Source of the DNA: Anaerolineales bacterium UBA5195
GTDB taxonomy: Bacteria; Chloroflexota; Anaerolineae; Anaerolineales; Villigracilaceae
Reading direction: 5' to 3'
Assembly: GCA_002412925.1 (NCBI GenBank)
Contig: DHVZ01000091.1
Span: 1 to 13,221, forward strand
DNA length: 13,221 bases
Below, in pieces: positions 1 to 7,018 of this stretch (position 1 is its first letter; each line of letters begins with the position of its first letter). Under the pieces are notes generated by a model. The model saw only the letters and a list, made by a program, of their open reading frames with translations, searched no databases and was not told the origin of the DNA. The position numbers were made by a program, and so were the translations under genes.

Positions 1-90
1 GGGTTTTTCGACAGTCTCGTTGGCATGCTTGTTCAGCACAGTGACGCCACAGGTGAGGCGCATTTGTAATACCAGAATCAGGACGTTCAT
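1..90 (-). CDS. Possible 5' end of a divergent gene running off the left edge
   Basis: A minus-strand frame is open from an ATG at 90 (a second in-frame ATG lies at 63) to the left edge, giving about 30 residues that begin MNVLILVLQMRLTCGVTVLN. No Shine-Dalgarno sequence is visible. A TATATT-like -10 on the minus strand in the AT-rich block at about 115-120 would give a short leader. The product cannot be named from so little sequence. The competing reading is a plus-strand C-terminus of about 22 residues ending at the TAA at 67-69. Both frames are open through the edge, so this is only a candidate. Confidence 0.25.
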   Translation of the reverse strand, partial: MNVLILVLQMRLTCGVTVLNKHANETVEKP

Positions 91-94
91 CAAT

Positions 95-122
95 TTGAGC
101 GTAACCCTGATTTGAATATAAT
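95..122 (+). promoter_or_regulatory. Promoter of the korDABC operon
   Basis: TTGAGC (95-100) and a perfect TATAAT (117-122) are separated by 16 nt, so transcription should start near 129 and leave a leader of about 55 nt before the korD ATG. The leader carries a small GC hairpin (GCCGGG 150-155 with CCCGGC 163-168) just upstream of the ribosome binding site AAAGGA (174-179). The -35 matches the consensus at four of six positions, which makes this a plausible sigma-70 promoter. Confidence 0.6.
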
Positions 123-144
123 CGTATTAATATGATTTATCATA
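120..144. promoter_or_regulatory. Overlapping palindromes at the kor transcription start (candidate operator)
   Basis: An 18-bp near-palindrome centred at about 128.5 (120-137, one mismatched symmetric pair) overlaps a second one, TATGAT-TT-ATCATA (131-144), with perfect 6-bp arms. Both sit directly over and after the predicted start site of the kor promoter, which is where a repressor would act. The block is AT-rich, so chance symmetry is a real alternative. Confidence 0.3.
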
Positions 145-184
145 CCAGCGCCGGGCCCAACCCCCGGCATAAGAAAGGACTGCC

Positions 185-439
185 ATGACTGAAGTTGTTC
201 CTGCTGCGAATCAGACCCAGGCGACACCTGTTCGAAAAGGCCCGCGCGGCGAAGTAAAGATCTATGCCACATGGTGCAAAGGTTGTCATATCTGCGTCGA
301 ATTTTGCCCGACAAACGTACTGGCAATGCACCCGAATGGAAACCATCCGATTGTGGTTGCCCAGGAAAAATGCACTGCCTGCCATTTCTGTGACACGCAC
401 TGTCCCGACCTGGCGATTGTGGTCAAAAAACTGGAATAA
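185..439 (+). CDS. korD: 2-oxoacid:ferredoxin oxidoreductase, delta (ferredoxin-like) subunit
   Basis: This 84-residue ferredoxin-type subunit passes electrons from the catalytic subunits to external ferredoxin. Two complete [4Fe-4S] motifs of form C-x2-C-x2-C-x3-C-P are visible: C31, C34, C37, C41 and C63, C66, C69, C73. This is the bacterial 2x[4Fe-4S] fold of OFOR delta subunits. The first 20 residues are a polar, probably flexible extension. The ATG at 185 is preceded by AAAGGA at 5-nt spacing. It is the first gene of a four-gene unit, 15 nt ahead of the alpha subunit, in the order delta-alpha-beta-gamma. The family assignment is firm. The substrate (2-oxoglutarate or a branched-chain 2-oxoacid) cannot be fixed from this subunit. 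Confidence 0.9.
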   Translation: MTEVVPAANQTQATPVRKGPRGEVKIYATWCKGCHICVEFCPTNVLAMHPNGNHPIVVAQEKCTACHFCDTHCPDLAIVVKKLE

Positions 440-454
440 TCCAAGGAGGTTATT

Positions 455-1570
455 TTGACAATCAAACTCATGCAAGGCAACGAAGCGGTTGCCATGGGTG
501 CCCTCGCCGCCGGTTGCCGTTTCTTCGCAGGTTACCCGATCACGCCGTCCACCGAGGTGGCCGAAGTGATGTCACGCGAACTTCCCAAACTGGGCGGAAA
601 ATTTATCCAGATGGAAGATGAAATTGCCAGCATGGCGGCCATCATCGGCGCTTCTGTGGGCGGGCTTAAGTCCCTGACTGCCACCAGCGGCCCGGGTTTC
701 TCGCTCATGCAGGAGAATATCGGTTATGCGGCCATGGCAGAAATCCCATGTGTCATCGTCAATGTCCAGCGGTTGGGTCCCTCCACGGGTCAGCCGACTG
801 CCGCATCGCAGGGTGATGTCATGCAGGCGCGTTGGGGCACGCATGGCGATCATCCGATCATCGCCCTGAGCCCCACTTCAGTGAGCCAGTCCTTTGACCT
901 GGCGGTGAAAGCGTTCAATCTTTCTGAGAAATACCGTACCCCGGTCATTTTGCTCACCGATGAGATCATCGGCCATATGCGCGAACCGGTCGAATTACCC
1001 GATTTTGAGACAGTCGAAAAGGTTGAGCGGGTGGTAACGGACTCGCCAGCCACCTATAAGGCTTTTCGTAACGAACCCGGCGATGTCCCCCCGATGGCGA
1101 ACTTTGGGCAGGGTTACCGCTACCACATTACTGGTTTGTTCCATGATGAAGTGGGTTTCCCCACCCAGCGCCTGGACGAGATCGATCCCTGGCTGGAGCG
1201 CGTCAACAATAAATTAGAGCGCCATCTCGAGGATGTCTTGCTTTATCAAAAAGATTATCAACCGGGCGCGCGCACGGCCATCCTCAGCTATGGCGCTTCG
1301 GCGCGCACGGCGCGGCATGCCATGAAAGTCCTGCGGGCGAAAGGCGAAAAAGTCAGCCTGTTCACGGCGCTGACAATCTGGCCTTTCCCGGAGGCCGCTG
1401 TGGAAGAACTGGCCGATTCAGTCGACCGCATTATCGTTCCCGAAATGAACCTCGGTCAGTTGGCGCTGGAAGTGGAACGGGTGGCTGGCCGCAAAAAGGT
1501 GGTGCGCGTCAACCGCGCCAACGGCGAGATGGTCACCCCAGAGATGGTTTTGAAAGCGGTGGAGGGCTAA
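455..1570 (+). CDS. korA: 2-oxoacid:ferredoxin oxidoreductase, alpha subunit (KorA/VorB type)
   Basis: This 371-residue subunit supplies the pyrimidine-binding and transketolase C-terminal-like domains of a 2-oxoacid:ferredoxin oxidoreductase, which decarboxylates a 2-oxoacid with CoA and reduces ferredoxin, or runs in reverse. Visible family signatures are G-N-E-A near residue 8, GYPITPST at 26-33, the acidic M-E-D-E at 53-56 (the glutamate expected to activate thiamine diphosphate), TSGPG at 77-81 and the G-T-H-G-D-H block at 128-133. The start is a TTG at 455 with a strong AAGGAGG (443-449) 5 nt upstream; no ATG lies as well placed. The length matches KorA. The sequence resembles 2-oxoglutarate synthase alpha more than pyruvate or indolepyruvate enzymes, but that choice is an inference. 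It is translated with korB, 3 nt downstream. Confidence 0.9.
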   Translation: MTIKLMQGNEAVAMGALAAGCRFFAGYPITPSTEVAEVMSRELPKLGGKFIQMEDEIASMAAIIGASVGGLKSLTATSGPGFSLMQENIGYAAMAEIPCVIVNVQRLGPSTGQPTAASQGDVMQARWGTHGDHPIIALSPTSVSQSFDLAVKAFNLSEKYRTPVILLTDEIIGHMREPVELPDFETVEKVERVVTDSPATYKAFRNEPGDVPPMANFGQGYRYHITGLFHDEVGFPTQRLDEIDPWLERVNNKLERHLEDVLLYQKDYQPGARTAILSYGASARTARHAMKVLRAKGEKVSLFTALTIWPFPEAAVEELADSVDRIIVPEMNLGQLALEVERVAGRKKVVRVNRANGEMVTPEMVLKAVEG

Positions 1571-1573
1571 ACA

Positions 1574-2500
1574 ATGAGCGAACATATTCTTTCTGCCCAC
1601 GATTTGGATGTAAACGAAGGCCAGATTCCGCGTGAAGACTGGTTCGAATCGAGCGACACCCTCCAGCACTTGCGTAAAAATAAGAAGTTTCCCACCATCT
1701 GGTGCTCTGGCTGCGGGATTGGTGTGGTGATGGGTTCGCTCATCCGTGCGATTGACCACCTGGGGCTGAACAATGACCAGGTGGCGCTGGTGGCGGGAAT
1801 CGGGTGCACCGCCCGTATGCCTGTCTATATGGATTTCAACACCTTGCACACAACGCATGGTCGCGCCCTGGCTTTTGCTACCGGCCTGAAGATTGCCCGT
1901 CCAGAGATGAAGGTGATTGCCATCATGGGCGATGGCGATGCGCTGGCGATTGGCGGAAACCACTTTATCCATGCGGCGCGGCGTAATATCGGGATTACTG
2001 CGCTGGTGGTCAATAACAATATCTATGGCATGACCGGCGGCCAATATAGCCCGACCACACCCGAAGGGATGCGCGCCACAACGGCCCCGTATGGCAATGT
2101 TGAACCGTCCTTCCCGGTCTGTGAATTGGCTGCCGCGGCGGGAGCGACCTACGTGGCTCGCAGTACCGTCTATCATCCGCTGGAACTGGACAAATATCTG
2201 TCCGAAGCCATCTCTAACGAGGGATTCAGCCTGGTGGAAGCGGTTAGTTACTGCCACACCACCTACGGGCGTATCAACAAGCTGGGTGCTGCCGCTGACA
2301 TGATGCGCGCACTTAAAGAGAGCAGCATTTCCAAGGCCGCGTATGACAAACTTGAGGTGGAAGAACGTGAAGCCAACGTCAAAATTGTGCGCGGGGTGCT
2401 TTCGAGGAAACAGCGCCCCGAGTACACCCAGGTTTACGAATCGCTGGTGGCGCGCAAGCAGGAAGAAGAACTCCAACTGCGCAATACAGGGAGGCACTAA
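1574..2500 (+). CDS. korB: 2-oxoacid:ferredoxin oxidoreductase, beta subunit (thiamine diphosphate binding)
   Basis: This 308-residue catalytic subunit binds thiamine diphosphate-Mg2+ and one [4Fe-4S] cluster. Likely cluster ligands are C44 and C47 (W-C-S-G-C-G), C78 (G-I-G-C-T-A) and C227 (Y-C-H-T-T-Y-G-R). The thiamine-diphosphate motif starts at GDGD (119-122) and ends at the paired asparagines near 147-149, the usual spacing. The conserved H-G-R-A-L-A-F-A-T-G-L-K block (95-106) is also present. The final 50 residues are charged and probably helical. It starts at ATG 1574, directly after korA, and its stop overlaps the korC start by one base (TAATG), so translation of the two is coupled. 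All catalytic features are intact. Confidence 0.92.
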   Translation: MSEHILSAHDLDVNEGQIPREDWFESSDTLQHLRKNKKFPTIWCSGCGIGVVMGSLIRAIDHLGLNNDQVALVAGIGCTARMPVYMDFNTLHTTHGRALAFATGLKIARPEMKVIAIMGDGDALAIGGNHFIHAARRNIGITALVVNNNIYGMTGGQYSPTTPEGMRATTAPYGNVEPSFPVCELAAAAGATYVARSTVYHPLELDKYLSEAISNEGFSLVEAVSYCHTTYGRINKLGAAADMMRALKESSISKAAYDKLEVEEREANVKIVRGVLSRKQRPEYTQVYESLVARKQEEELQLRNTGRH

Positions 2501-3042
2501 TGGACAAGCGGACTGAAATTCGCCTGGCGGGCGAGGGCGGCCAGGGCATGATCCTGGCCGGGATTATCCTGGCCGAAGCTGCTGCCATCTATGACGGCAA
2601 ACAGGCCACCCAAACCCAAAGCTATGGTCCCGAGGCACGCGGCGGCGCCAGCCGTTCGGAAGTGGTTATTTCTGATGGCGAAATCGATCACCCCGAAGTG
2701 CTCTCTGCTGACGTGGTCGTGGCCCTTAGCCAGGAGGCTTACAAAAAATTTGCTAAAAGTGTGCGTCCCGGTGGTTTGCTAATCGTGGATGCGGAACGCG
2801 TTGAATGTGACCCGGCCAGCCAGGCAGTCAAAATCCCTGTCCTGCGCCTGGCCCAGGAGACGACTGGCAAGGCTATCACGGCCAATACTGTGGCGCTGGG
2901 TGTGCTGGTTGGGCTGACGGGTGTGGTCTCGAAACAGGCGATTGAAAAGGCTGTGACTGCCCGCGCGCCCAAAGGCACCGAGGAGATGAATCGCAAAGCC
3001 CTCGAAGCTGGGTTCGCCGCGGCGGAACAGGTCAAAGTATAG
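2500..3042 (+). CDS. korC: 2-oxoacid:ferredoxin oxidoreductase, gamma subunit
   Basis: This 180-residue protein is the gamma domain of the enzyme, which in the family helps bind coenzyme A and hold the heterotetramer together. It opens with the family hallmark I-R-L-A-G-E-G-G-Q-G-M (residues 7-17) and carries S-Y-G-P-E-A-R-G-G-A-S (41-51), followed by a D-x-V-V-A-L-S-Q strand (71-78). The start at 2500 overlaps the korB stop by one base. The length is usual for stand-alone gamma subunits. It is the last gene of the operon; a strong hairpin terminator follows 57 nt after its stop. Confidence 0.9.
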   Translation: MDKRTEIRLAGEGGQGMILAGIILAEAAAIYDGKQATQTQSYGPEARGGASRSEVVISDGEIDHPEVLSADVVVALSQEAYKKFAKSVRPGGLLIVDAERVECDPASQAVKIPVLRLAQETTGKAITANTVALGVLVGLTGVVSKQAIEKAVTARAPKGTEEMNRKALEAGFAAAEQVKV

Positions 3043-3098
3043 ACGAGGCAGCGCATATCAGGGTTCTTGCCCAACTATTTGGCAGGGTGCCTCGGATC

Positions 3099-3147
3099 AA
3101 AATTGCCGGGATTGAGTGAATACTTGTCACTCAATCCCGGCAATTTT
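3099..3147. terminator. Bidirectional hairpin terminator between korC and the reductase gene
   Basis: A perfect 21-bp inverted repeat (3099-3119 with 3127-3147) encloses a 7-nt loop. The plus-strand stem ends in TTTTT (3144-3148), and the minus strand likewise exits through TTTT. Its position between two convergent genes, with T-runs on both sides, fits intrinsic termination in both directions. Confidence 0.85.
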
Positions 3148-3170
3148 TAAGAACCCAATCTGTCTGCGAT

Positions 3171-4496
3171 TTACCCCACCGACATAATCTGTTCTAACAT
3201 TTCCTCGTTGGTGCCAAACTTGAAAAATTCCAATCCGCGCTCGCGGGCGATGGCCGCTTCAACCTCCACCAGCTTGCGGACGTCGCTCAGGGTGATGACA
3301 GGCTTGCCCAGTTGCTTCAGGCGGGCTTGGAGGGCCGTCTCATTGGGTTCAATGGGGGGCAGGGTTTTGAGATATTGTAAAACGGCTTTTGCGCCGTTGA
3401 TGCCGTCCTTGCGGGCATATCCCACCAGCCCACTGCTGGCCACGCGCGACCAGCCAGCCACAAAAATATCTTGAATGATGGAGCCTGTTGCAGGGTTGTA
3501 GGCTTCGTAAGAATTCCCATCGACAGGGAAACGCGGCTCAGGGCTTTTGGAATATTCATTCCACTGTGTCGGCAGCCCAAAACTTTCATCGACCCGATCC
3601 CCGATGGCAAAGATTACTGAATCCACCGGCAGGACACGCTTGTGGCCAGTTCCTTTGGGCCGAACGACCTCATCCTTCAAATCCAGGAGATTGTCTTCGA
3701 CTTCCAGGCCAGCGACGGTGCCTTCGCCCAGCATCTGAACAGGTGAGGCCAGGAATTCGAAGCGGAAACGCGTTGGCGATTTTGACGGATGGGCCTTGGG
3801 CAAAGCCTCCAGGATTTGGGCTTTGGCTGCCGCCGGGTCCTGGCCAATGGCAGTCATCTGTGGGCTGACGCGGGCGATTTCTTCGTCAAGCGCGCGCTGG
3901 TCGAGGTTCTGGATGATGAACTCCATTTCCTTTTTGTCGAACTTGACTTCTGCCGGCCCGCGCCGCACAACAGCGATCACTTCCTCGGCCTTGACCTTTT
4001 GAATTACAAAACGGGCGATATCGAGCATGACATTACCAGCGCCCACGATCGCCACCTTTTTACCAAAATGGAAAGTTTTCAGCGTATAACGCGGGAGCAG
4101 GTTGTAGTGGTAGACCAGGTATTTAGCCTGGTAAACACCGGTCAGGTTTTCGCCGGGCAAGCCCAGCCATTTCGTGCCCTGCGCTCCCGCTGTGACCAGG
4201 ACTGCCTGGAACCCCAGCGCGCGTAAGTCGTCGAGGCTCAAATCGTCCTGGCCGCCGACGGTCACATTTCCCAGGTAGGTAATGCCCGGCGTATCCAGTA
4301 CCTGGCGGAATTGAATGCGCAAACTTTCCTTCATGACGAATTTTTCGGGGTAGATGCCATATTCGGCCAGGCCGCCGGGCTTAATATCGCGGTTGAAAAG
4401 AACGACTTTGACGCCATTGCGGGCCATTTCACGCGCCGCAAACATGCCCGCCGGGCCTGAACCAACAACGGCAGCATAATAACTCTTGTCTGTCAC
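3171..4496 (-). CDS. FAD-dependent ferredoxin-NADP+ reductase, adrenodoxin-reductase type
   Basis: This 441-residue flavoprotein has an N-terminal FAD Rossmann motif V-G-S-G-P-A-G (11-17), a second dinucleotide motif V-G-A-G-N-V-M-L-D-I-A-R (151-162) and the NADP-linked V-V-R-R-G-P-A-E-V-K-F block (176-186). The latter is close to the R-R-G-P signature of adrenodoxin reductase and FprA. Near the C-terminus A-G-W-S-R (347-351) and G-L-V-G-Y replace the usual G-W-x-R-G-P-x-G-x-I-G-T-N. The family moves electrons between ferredoxin and NADP(H); the glutamate synthase small subunit is a more distant alternative. I chose GTG 4496 because AAGGAG lies 7 nt upstream and a TATAAT promoter lies between it and the more upstream in-frame ATG at 4670. 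Convergence with korDABC suggests, but does not prove, shared use of ferredoxin. Confidence 0.82.
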   Translation of the reverse strand: MTDKSYYAAVVGSGPAGMFAAREMARNGVKVVLFNRDIKPGGLAEYGIYPEKFVMKESLRIQFRQVLDTPGITYLGNVTVGGQDDLSLDDLRALGFQAVLVTAGAQGTKWLGLPGENLTGVYQAKYLVYHYNLLPRYTLKTFHFGKKVAIVGAGNVMLDIARFVIQKVKAEEVIAVVRRGPAEVKFDKKEMEFIIQNLDQRALDEEIARVSPQMTAIGQDPAAAKAQILEALPKAHPSKSPTRFRFEFLASPVQMLGEGTVAGLEVEDNLLDLKDEVVRPKGTGHKRVLPVDSVIFAIGDRVDESFGLPTQWNEYSKSPEPRFPVDGNSYEAYNPATGSIIQDIFVAGWSRVASSGLVGYARKDGINGAKAVLQYLKTLPPIEPNETALQARLKQLGKPVITLSDVRKLVEVEAAIARERGLEFFKFGTNEEMLEQIMSVG

Positions 4497-4545
4497 GGGC
4501 CTTCTCCTTGCCTGAGGGTTGGAATATATCAGAGAAACCGGGCTG

Positions 4546-4574
4546 ATTATATGCGATCCGAAAGTGCGCCGCAA
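4546..4574 (-). promoter_or_regulatory. Promoter of the ferredoxin-NADP+ reductase gene
   Basis: On the minus strand TTGCGG (4574-4569) and a perfect TATAAT (4551-4546) are spaced by 17 nt. Transcription would start near 4539, about 40 nt ahead of the GTG start. The promoter lies inside the frame extending to ATG 4670, which is the main argument against that longer start. Confidence 0.6.
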
Positions 4575-4714
4575 CCACCCGAACGAGGTATTCCCCCTGC
4601 CAAAATGGATGATCGCCTGACCGGCTTCCAATTTTGTTATTGTCACCCCAGGAACACTTCGTTTTTCCATTTTATGCTATATTTATTCAATAGCTGTTGT
4701 GATGACTTAAGAGA

Positions 4715-4743
4715 TTGTTTCGTAAGCCGAAATTCACTATAGA
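4715..4743 (+). promoter_or_regulatory. Weak candidate promoter for the membrane protein-M16 operon
   Basis: TTGTTT (4715-4720) and TATAGA (4738-4743) are spaced by 17 nt, giving a leader of about 90 nt. Both boxes are imperfect. In the leader GTCTCG (4778-4783) can pair with CGAGAC (4821-4826), just before the GGAG ribosome binding site (4827-4830), so some translational control is conceivable. Confidence 0.3.
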
Positions 4744-4837
4744 TAAACCCCATTTGCAGATAAAGTCTGCCGCGAAAGTCTCGAAAATCCACTTTGTCTG
4801 TGTTCATCTAACGAATTGTGCGAGACGGAGAACCAGC

Positions 4838-5728
4838 ATGAAAAAACCTGAGAAATCCAAGACTGATAACCTGGGCTGGATAATGGCCTTTTTATTCCCC
4901 AAAAAGGGGAAACCAGCTGCCCAGCCGCTGCAAAAAACGGTTACGCCTCCCACGCAGCAGGCAAATGCGGGGGAAACGGCAGTTAAATCAACCCCGCAGG
5001 TGATTCACGCTGTTTCGGCCCCGCCGTCTCAGCCCCTCCCGCTAAAAAAACCGGCAGCTGCGCCTTCCTCCGGCCAGTCGCAATTGACCAGGTTGTCGCC
5101 CAAGCCCGCCCGGAAGCCCTTCTTCAAATTCGAAGCGGGGAAAATCCTGCCGGCTTTTTGGACGGTGGCGAGCGTGCTGTCCTTCGTCGTTAACGTTATC
5201 CTGATTATTGTGCTGGTTGTCTTGGCGCGTGAACTGTTTGTGCTGAAATCCATCGTTGGAAACAACCTGCTGGGTGGACTGTATCAAAACTTCATCTACA
5301 TGGACCTGGCTCACATCAAGACCGAAATCACCGTTTCTGAGACCATCCCGATCAACTTCACGCTGCCTATCAGTCAGGATACGATCGTCACGCTGACAGA
5401 AAATACGTCGATCAACGGGGCAAACGTGCGGATTACCTCGGGCGGGGTGGCCATCAACAGCGCGGCCAATATCATCCTGCCGCGCGGGACGAACCTGCCC
5501 GTCCACCTGGAACTCAATGTCCCGGTGAGCACCAGCGTCCCGATCACGATCAGGGTCCCGGTGGATATCCCGCTCGACCAGACCGAATTGCACAAGCCCT
5601 TCATCGGCCTCCAGCAGGTTGTTGACCCATTCTACAAACTGCTGGCCCCGCAATTTAAGACCGCGGCAGACGTGCCTGCCTGTAAATCTCTGGGCTGGTT
5701 CTGCAATTGGTTCTTCTACCTCCCATAA
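4838..5728 (+). CDS. Single-pass membrane protein with exported beta-rich domain, function unknown
   Basis: I do not recognise this 296-residue protein. The N-terminal 100 residues are rich in lysine, proline, alanine and glutamine, with low-complexity stretches between about 22 and 98. One hydrophobic helix spans about 108-133 and is preceded by K/R residues, so the N-terminus should be cytoplasmic and the C-terminus outside. Residues 160-250 alternate hydrophobic and polar positions with recurring proline-hydrophobic units (P-I-N-F-T-L-P-I, L-P-V-H-L-E-L-N-V-P-V, V-P-I-T-I-R-V-P-V), suggesting stacked beta strands. A short aromatic tail with two cysteines (C282, C289) ends the protein. ATG 4838 is preceded by GGAG; an in-frame ATG at 4715 lies in the promoter region and is less likely. 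The M16 gene begins 3 nt after its stop, so the two are co-transcribed. Confidence 0.8.
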   Translation: MKKPEKSKTDNLGWIMAFLFPKKGKPAAQPLQKTVTPPTQQANAGETAVKSTPQVIHAVSAPPSQPLPLKKPAAAPSSGQSQLTRLSPKPARKPFFKFEAGKILPAFWTVASVLSFVVNVILIIVLVVLARELFVLKSIVGNNLLGGLYQNFIYMDLAHIKTEITVSETIPINFTLPISQDTIVTLTENTSINGANVRITSGGVAINSAANIILPRGTNLPVHLELNVPVSTSVPITIRVPVDIPLDQTELHKPFIGLQQVVDPFYKLLAPQFKTAADVPACKSLGWFCNWFFYLP

Positions 5729-5731
5729 AAT

Positions 5732-7018
5732 ATGACCTTTACCCGCACAACTCTTGCCAACGGGCTGCAAGTGCTGCTCAAGGAAATCCACACCTCCCCA
5801 CTGATCAGTCACTGGGTCTGGTACCGCGTTGGGTCAAAAGATGAACCGACCGGCAAAACCGGCGCGTCGCATTGGGTGGAACATATGCAGTTCAAGGGCA
5901 CGCCGCAGTTCCCGGTTTCCATGCTTGATAAGGCAATTGCCCGCGACGGCGGCCAGTGGAACGCCTTTACCCACCTCGATTGGACCACCTATTACGAAAC
6001 CATGCCTGCCGCCAAAATCGACCTGGCCCTGCGCTTGGAAGCCGACCGCATGGTCAACAGCAAATTCGATCCTGAAGAGGTCGAGTCAGAACGCACCGTC
6101 ATCATTTCAGAGCGCGAAGGCAGCGAGAACGAACCGCTTTTCCTGCTTGGCGAAGCCCTGCAGCACGCCGCTTTCCGGGTCCACCCCTACCAGCACGAGG
6201 TCATCGGCGACCTGGCTGACCTGCACACGCTGACCCGTGACGACCTTTACAACCACTATCGTACTTACTATGCGCCCAATAATGCCGTCCTGGCTGTCGC
6301 TGGCGATTTCGAGACCAGGGAAATGCTGGCGCGTATCACAACGCTTTTTGAGCCGATCCAGGTTGGCCCGACGCCTCCGCGTCTTGTCCGTCCGGAACCG
6401 GATCAGCACGGCGAAATTCGCCTGACTGTCGAAGGCCCTGGCGAAACTGCCTATTTACAGGTGGCTTATCGCGCCCCGGCTGCATCCGACCCCGATTTCT
6501 TCGCCCTGGCCGTGCTCGACAGCCTGCTGGCCGGGCCGAGTAACCTGAACATGTTTGGCGGGGGCGGCATTTCCAACAAGACCTCGCGCCTGTACCGGGC
6601 CATTGTCGATCAAGAACTGGCTGTCAGCGTGCATGGCGGCTCGTCGGCTACCATTGACCCCTTCATGTACACATTCACGCTCACCGCGCATCCCCGGAAC
6701 CATCTCGACAAAGCCCTGGCCGGTCTCGACGCTGAACTTGAGCGCTTGAAGGCAGAACCGGTCAGCGCCGGGGAAATCGCCCGTGCCATCAAGCAGGCCC
6801 GCGCGATCTTTGCCTATGGCGCCGAAAATATCACCAACCAGGCCTTCTGGCTCGGCTACGCCGAAATGTTCGCTGATTACGGTTGGTTTACTTCGTATCT
6901 GGATAAATTGATGGAGGTTACGCCCGCAGACATTCAGCGCGTTGCGCAGACCTATTTCTGTTCCCAGGGCCGGGTGGTCGGGATTTACCAACCCGTAGCC
7001 GAAGGAGGCGACGAATGA
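5732..7018 (+). CDS. M16 family zinc peptidase, catalytic-type subunit lacking the R/Y pair
   Basis: This 428-residue protein belongs to the pitrilysin/mitochondrial-processing-peptidase family (M16B size). The inverted zinc motif H-x-x-E-H is intact at H47-W-V-E50-H51, followed by the usual F-K-G-T, and the third ligand fits E127 (I-I-S-E-R-E-G), 76 residues after H51. The second domain starts near 225. The substrate-binding arginine and tyrosine usually found in R-E-x-x-G-L-A-Y are absent: the matching segment is I-V-D-Q-E-L-A-V (291-298). No signal peptide is seen, so it probably acts in the cytoplasm. It starts 3 nt after the membrane protein with no clear Shine-Dalgarno sequence, which suggests translational coupling, and overlaps the next M16 gene by 4 nt. 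Confidence 0.9.
   Translation: MTFTRTTLANGLQVLLKEIHTSPLISHWVWYRVGSKDEPTGKTGASHWVEHMQFKGTPQFPVSMLDKAIARDGGQWNAFTHLDWTTYYETMPAAKIDLALRLEADRMVNSKFDPEEVESERTVIISEREGSENEPLFLLGEALQHAAFRVHPYQHEVIGDLADLHTLTRDDLYNHYRTYYAPNNAVLAVAGDFETREMLARITTLFEPIQVGPTPPRLVRPEPDQHGEIRLTVEGPGETAYLQVAYRAPAASDPDFFALAVLDSLLAGPSNLNMFGGGGISNKTSRLYRAIVDQELAVSVHGGSSATIDPFMYTFTLTAHPRNHLDKALAGLDAELERLKAEPVSAGEIARAIKQARAIFAYGAENITNQAFWLGYAEMFADYGWFTSYLDKLMEVTPADIQRVAQTYFCSQGRVVGIYQPVAEGGDE

Noticed and set aside
1418..2497. Long minus-strand open frame (359 codons) opposite korA/korB
   Set aside because: It lies fully antisense to genes with intact cofactor motifs, its composition is histidine- and arginine-rich, and no family motif is seen; it is a shadow of GC-rich codon use.
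5042..5812. Minus-strand open frame (256 codons) opposite the membrane protein and the M16 start
   Set aside because: Its product is rich in D, R, Q and H with no hydrophobic core, and it runs across the junction of two coupled plus-strand genes; it is an antisense shadow.
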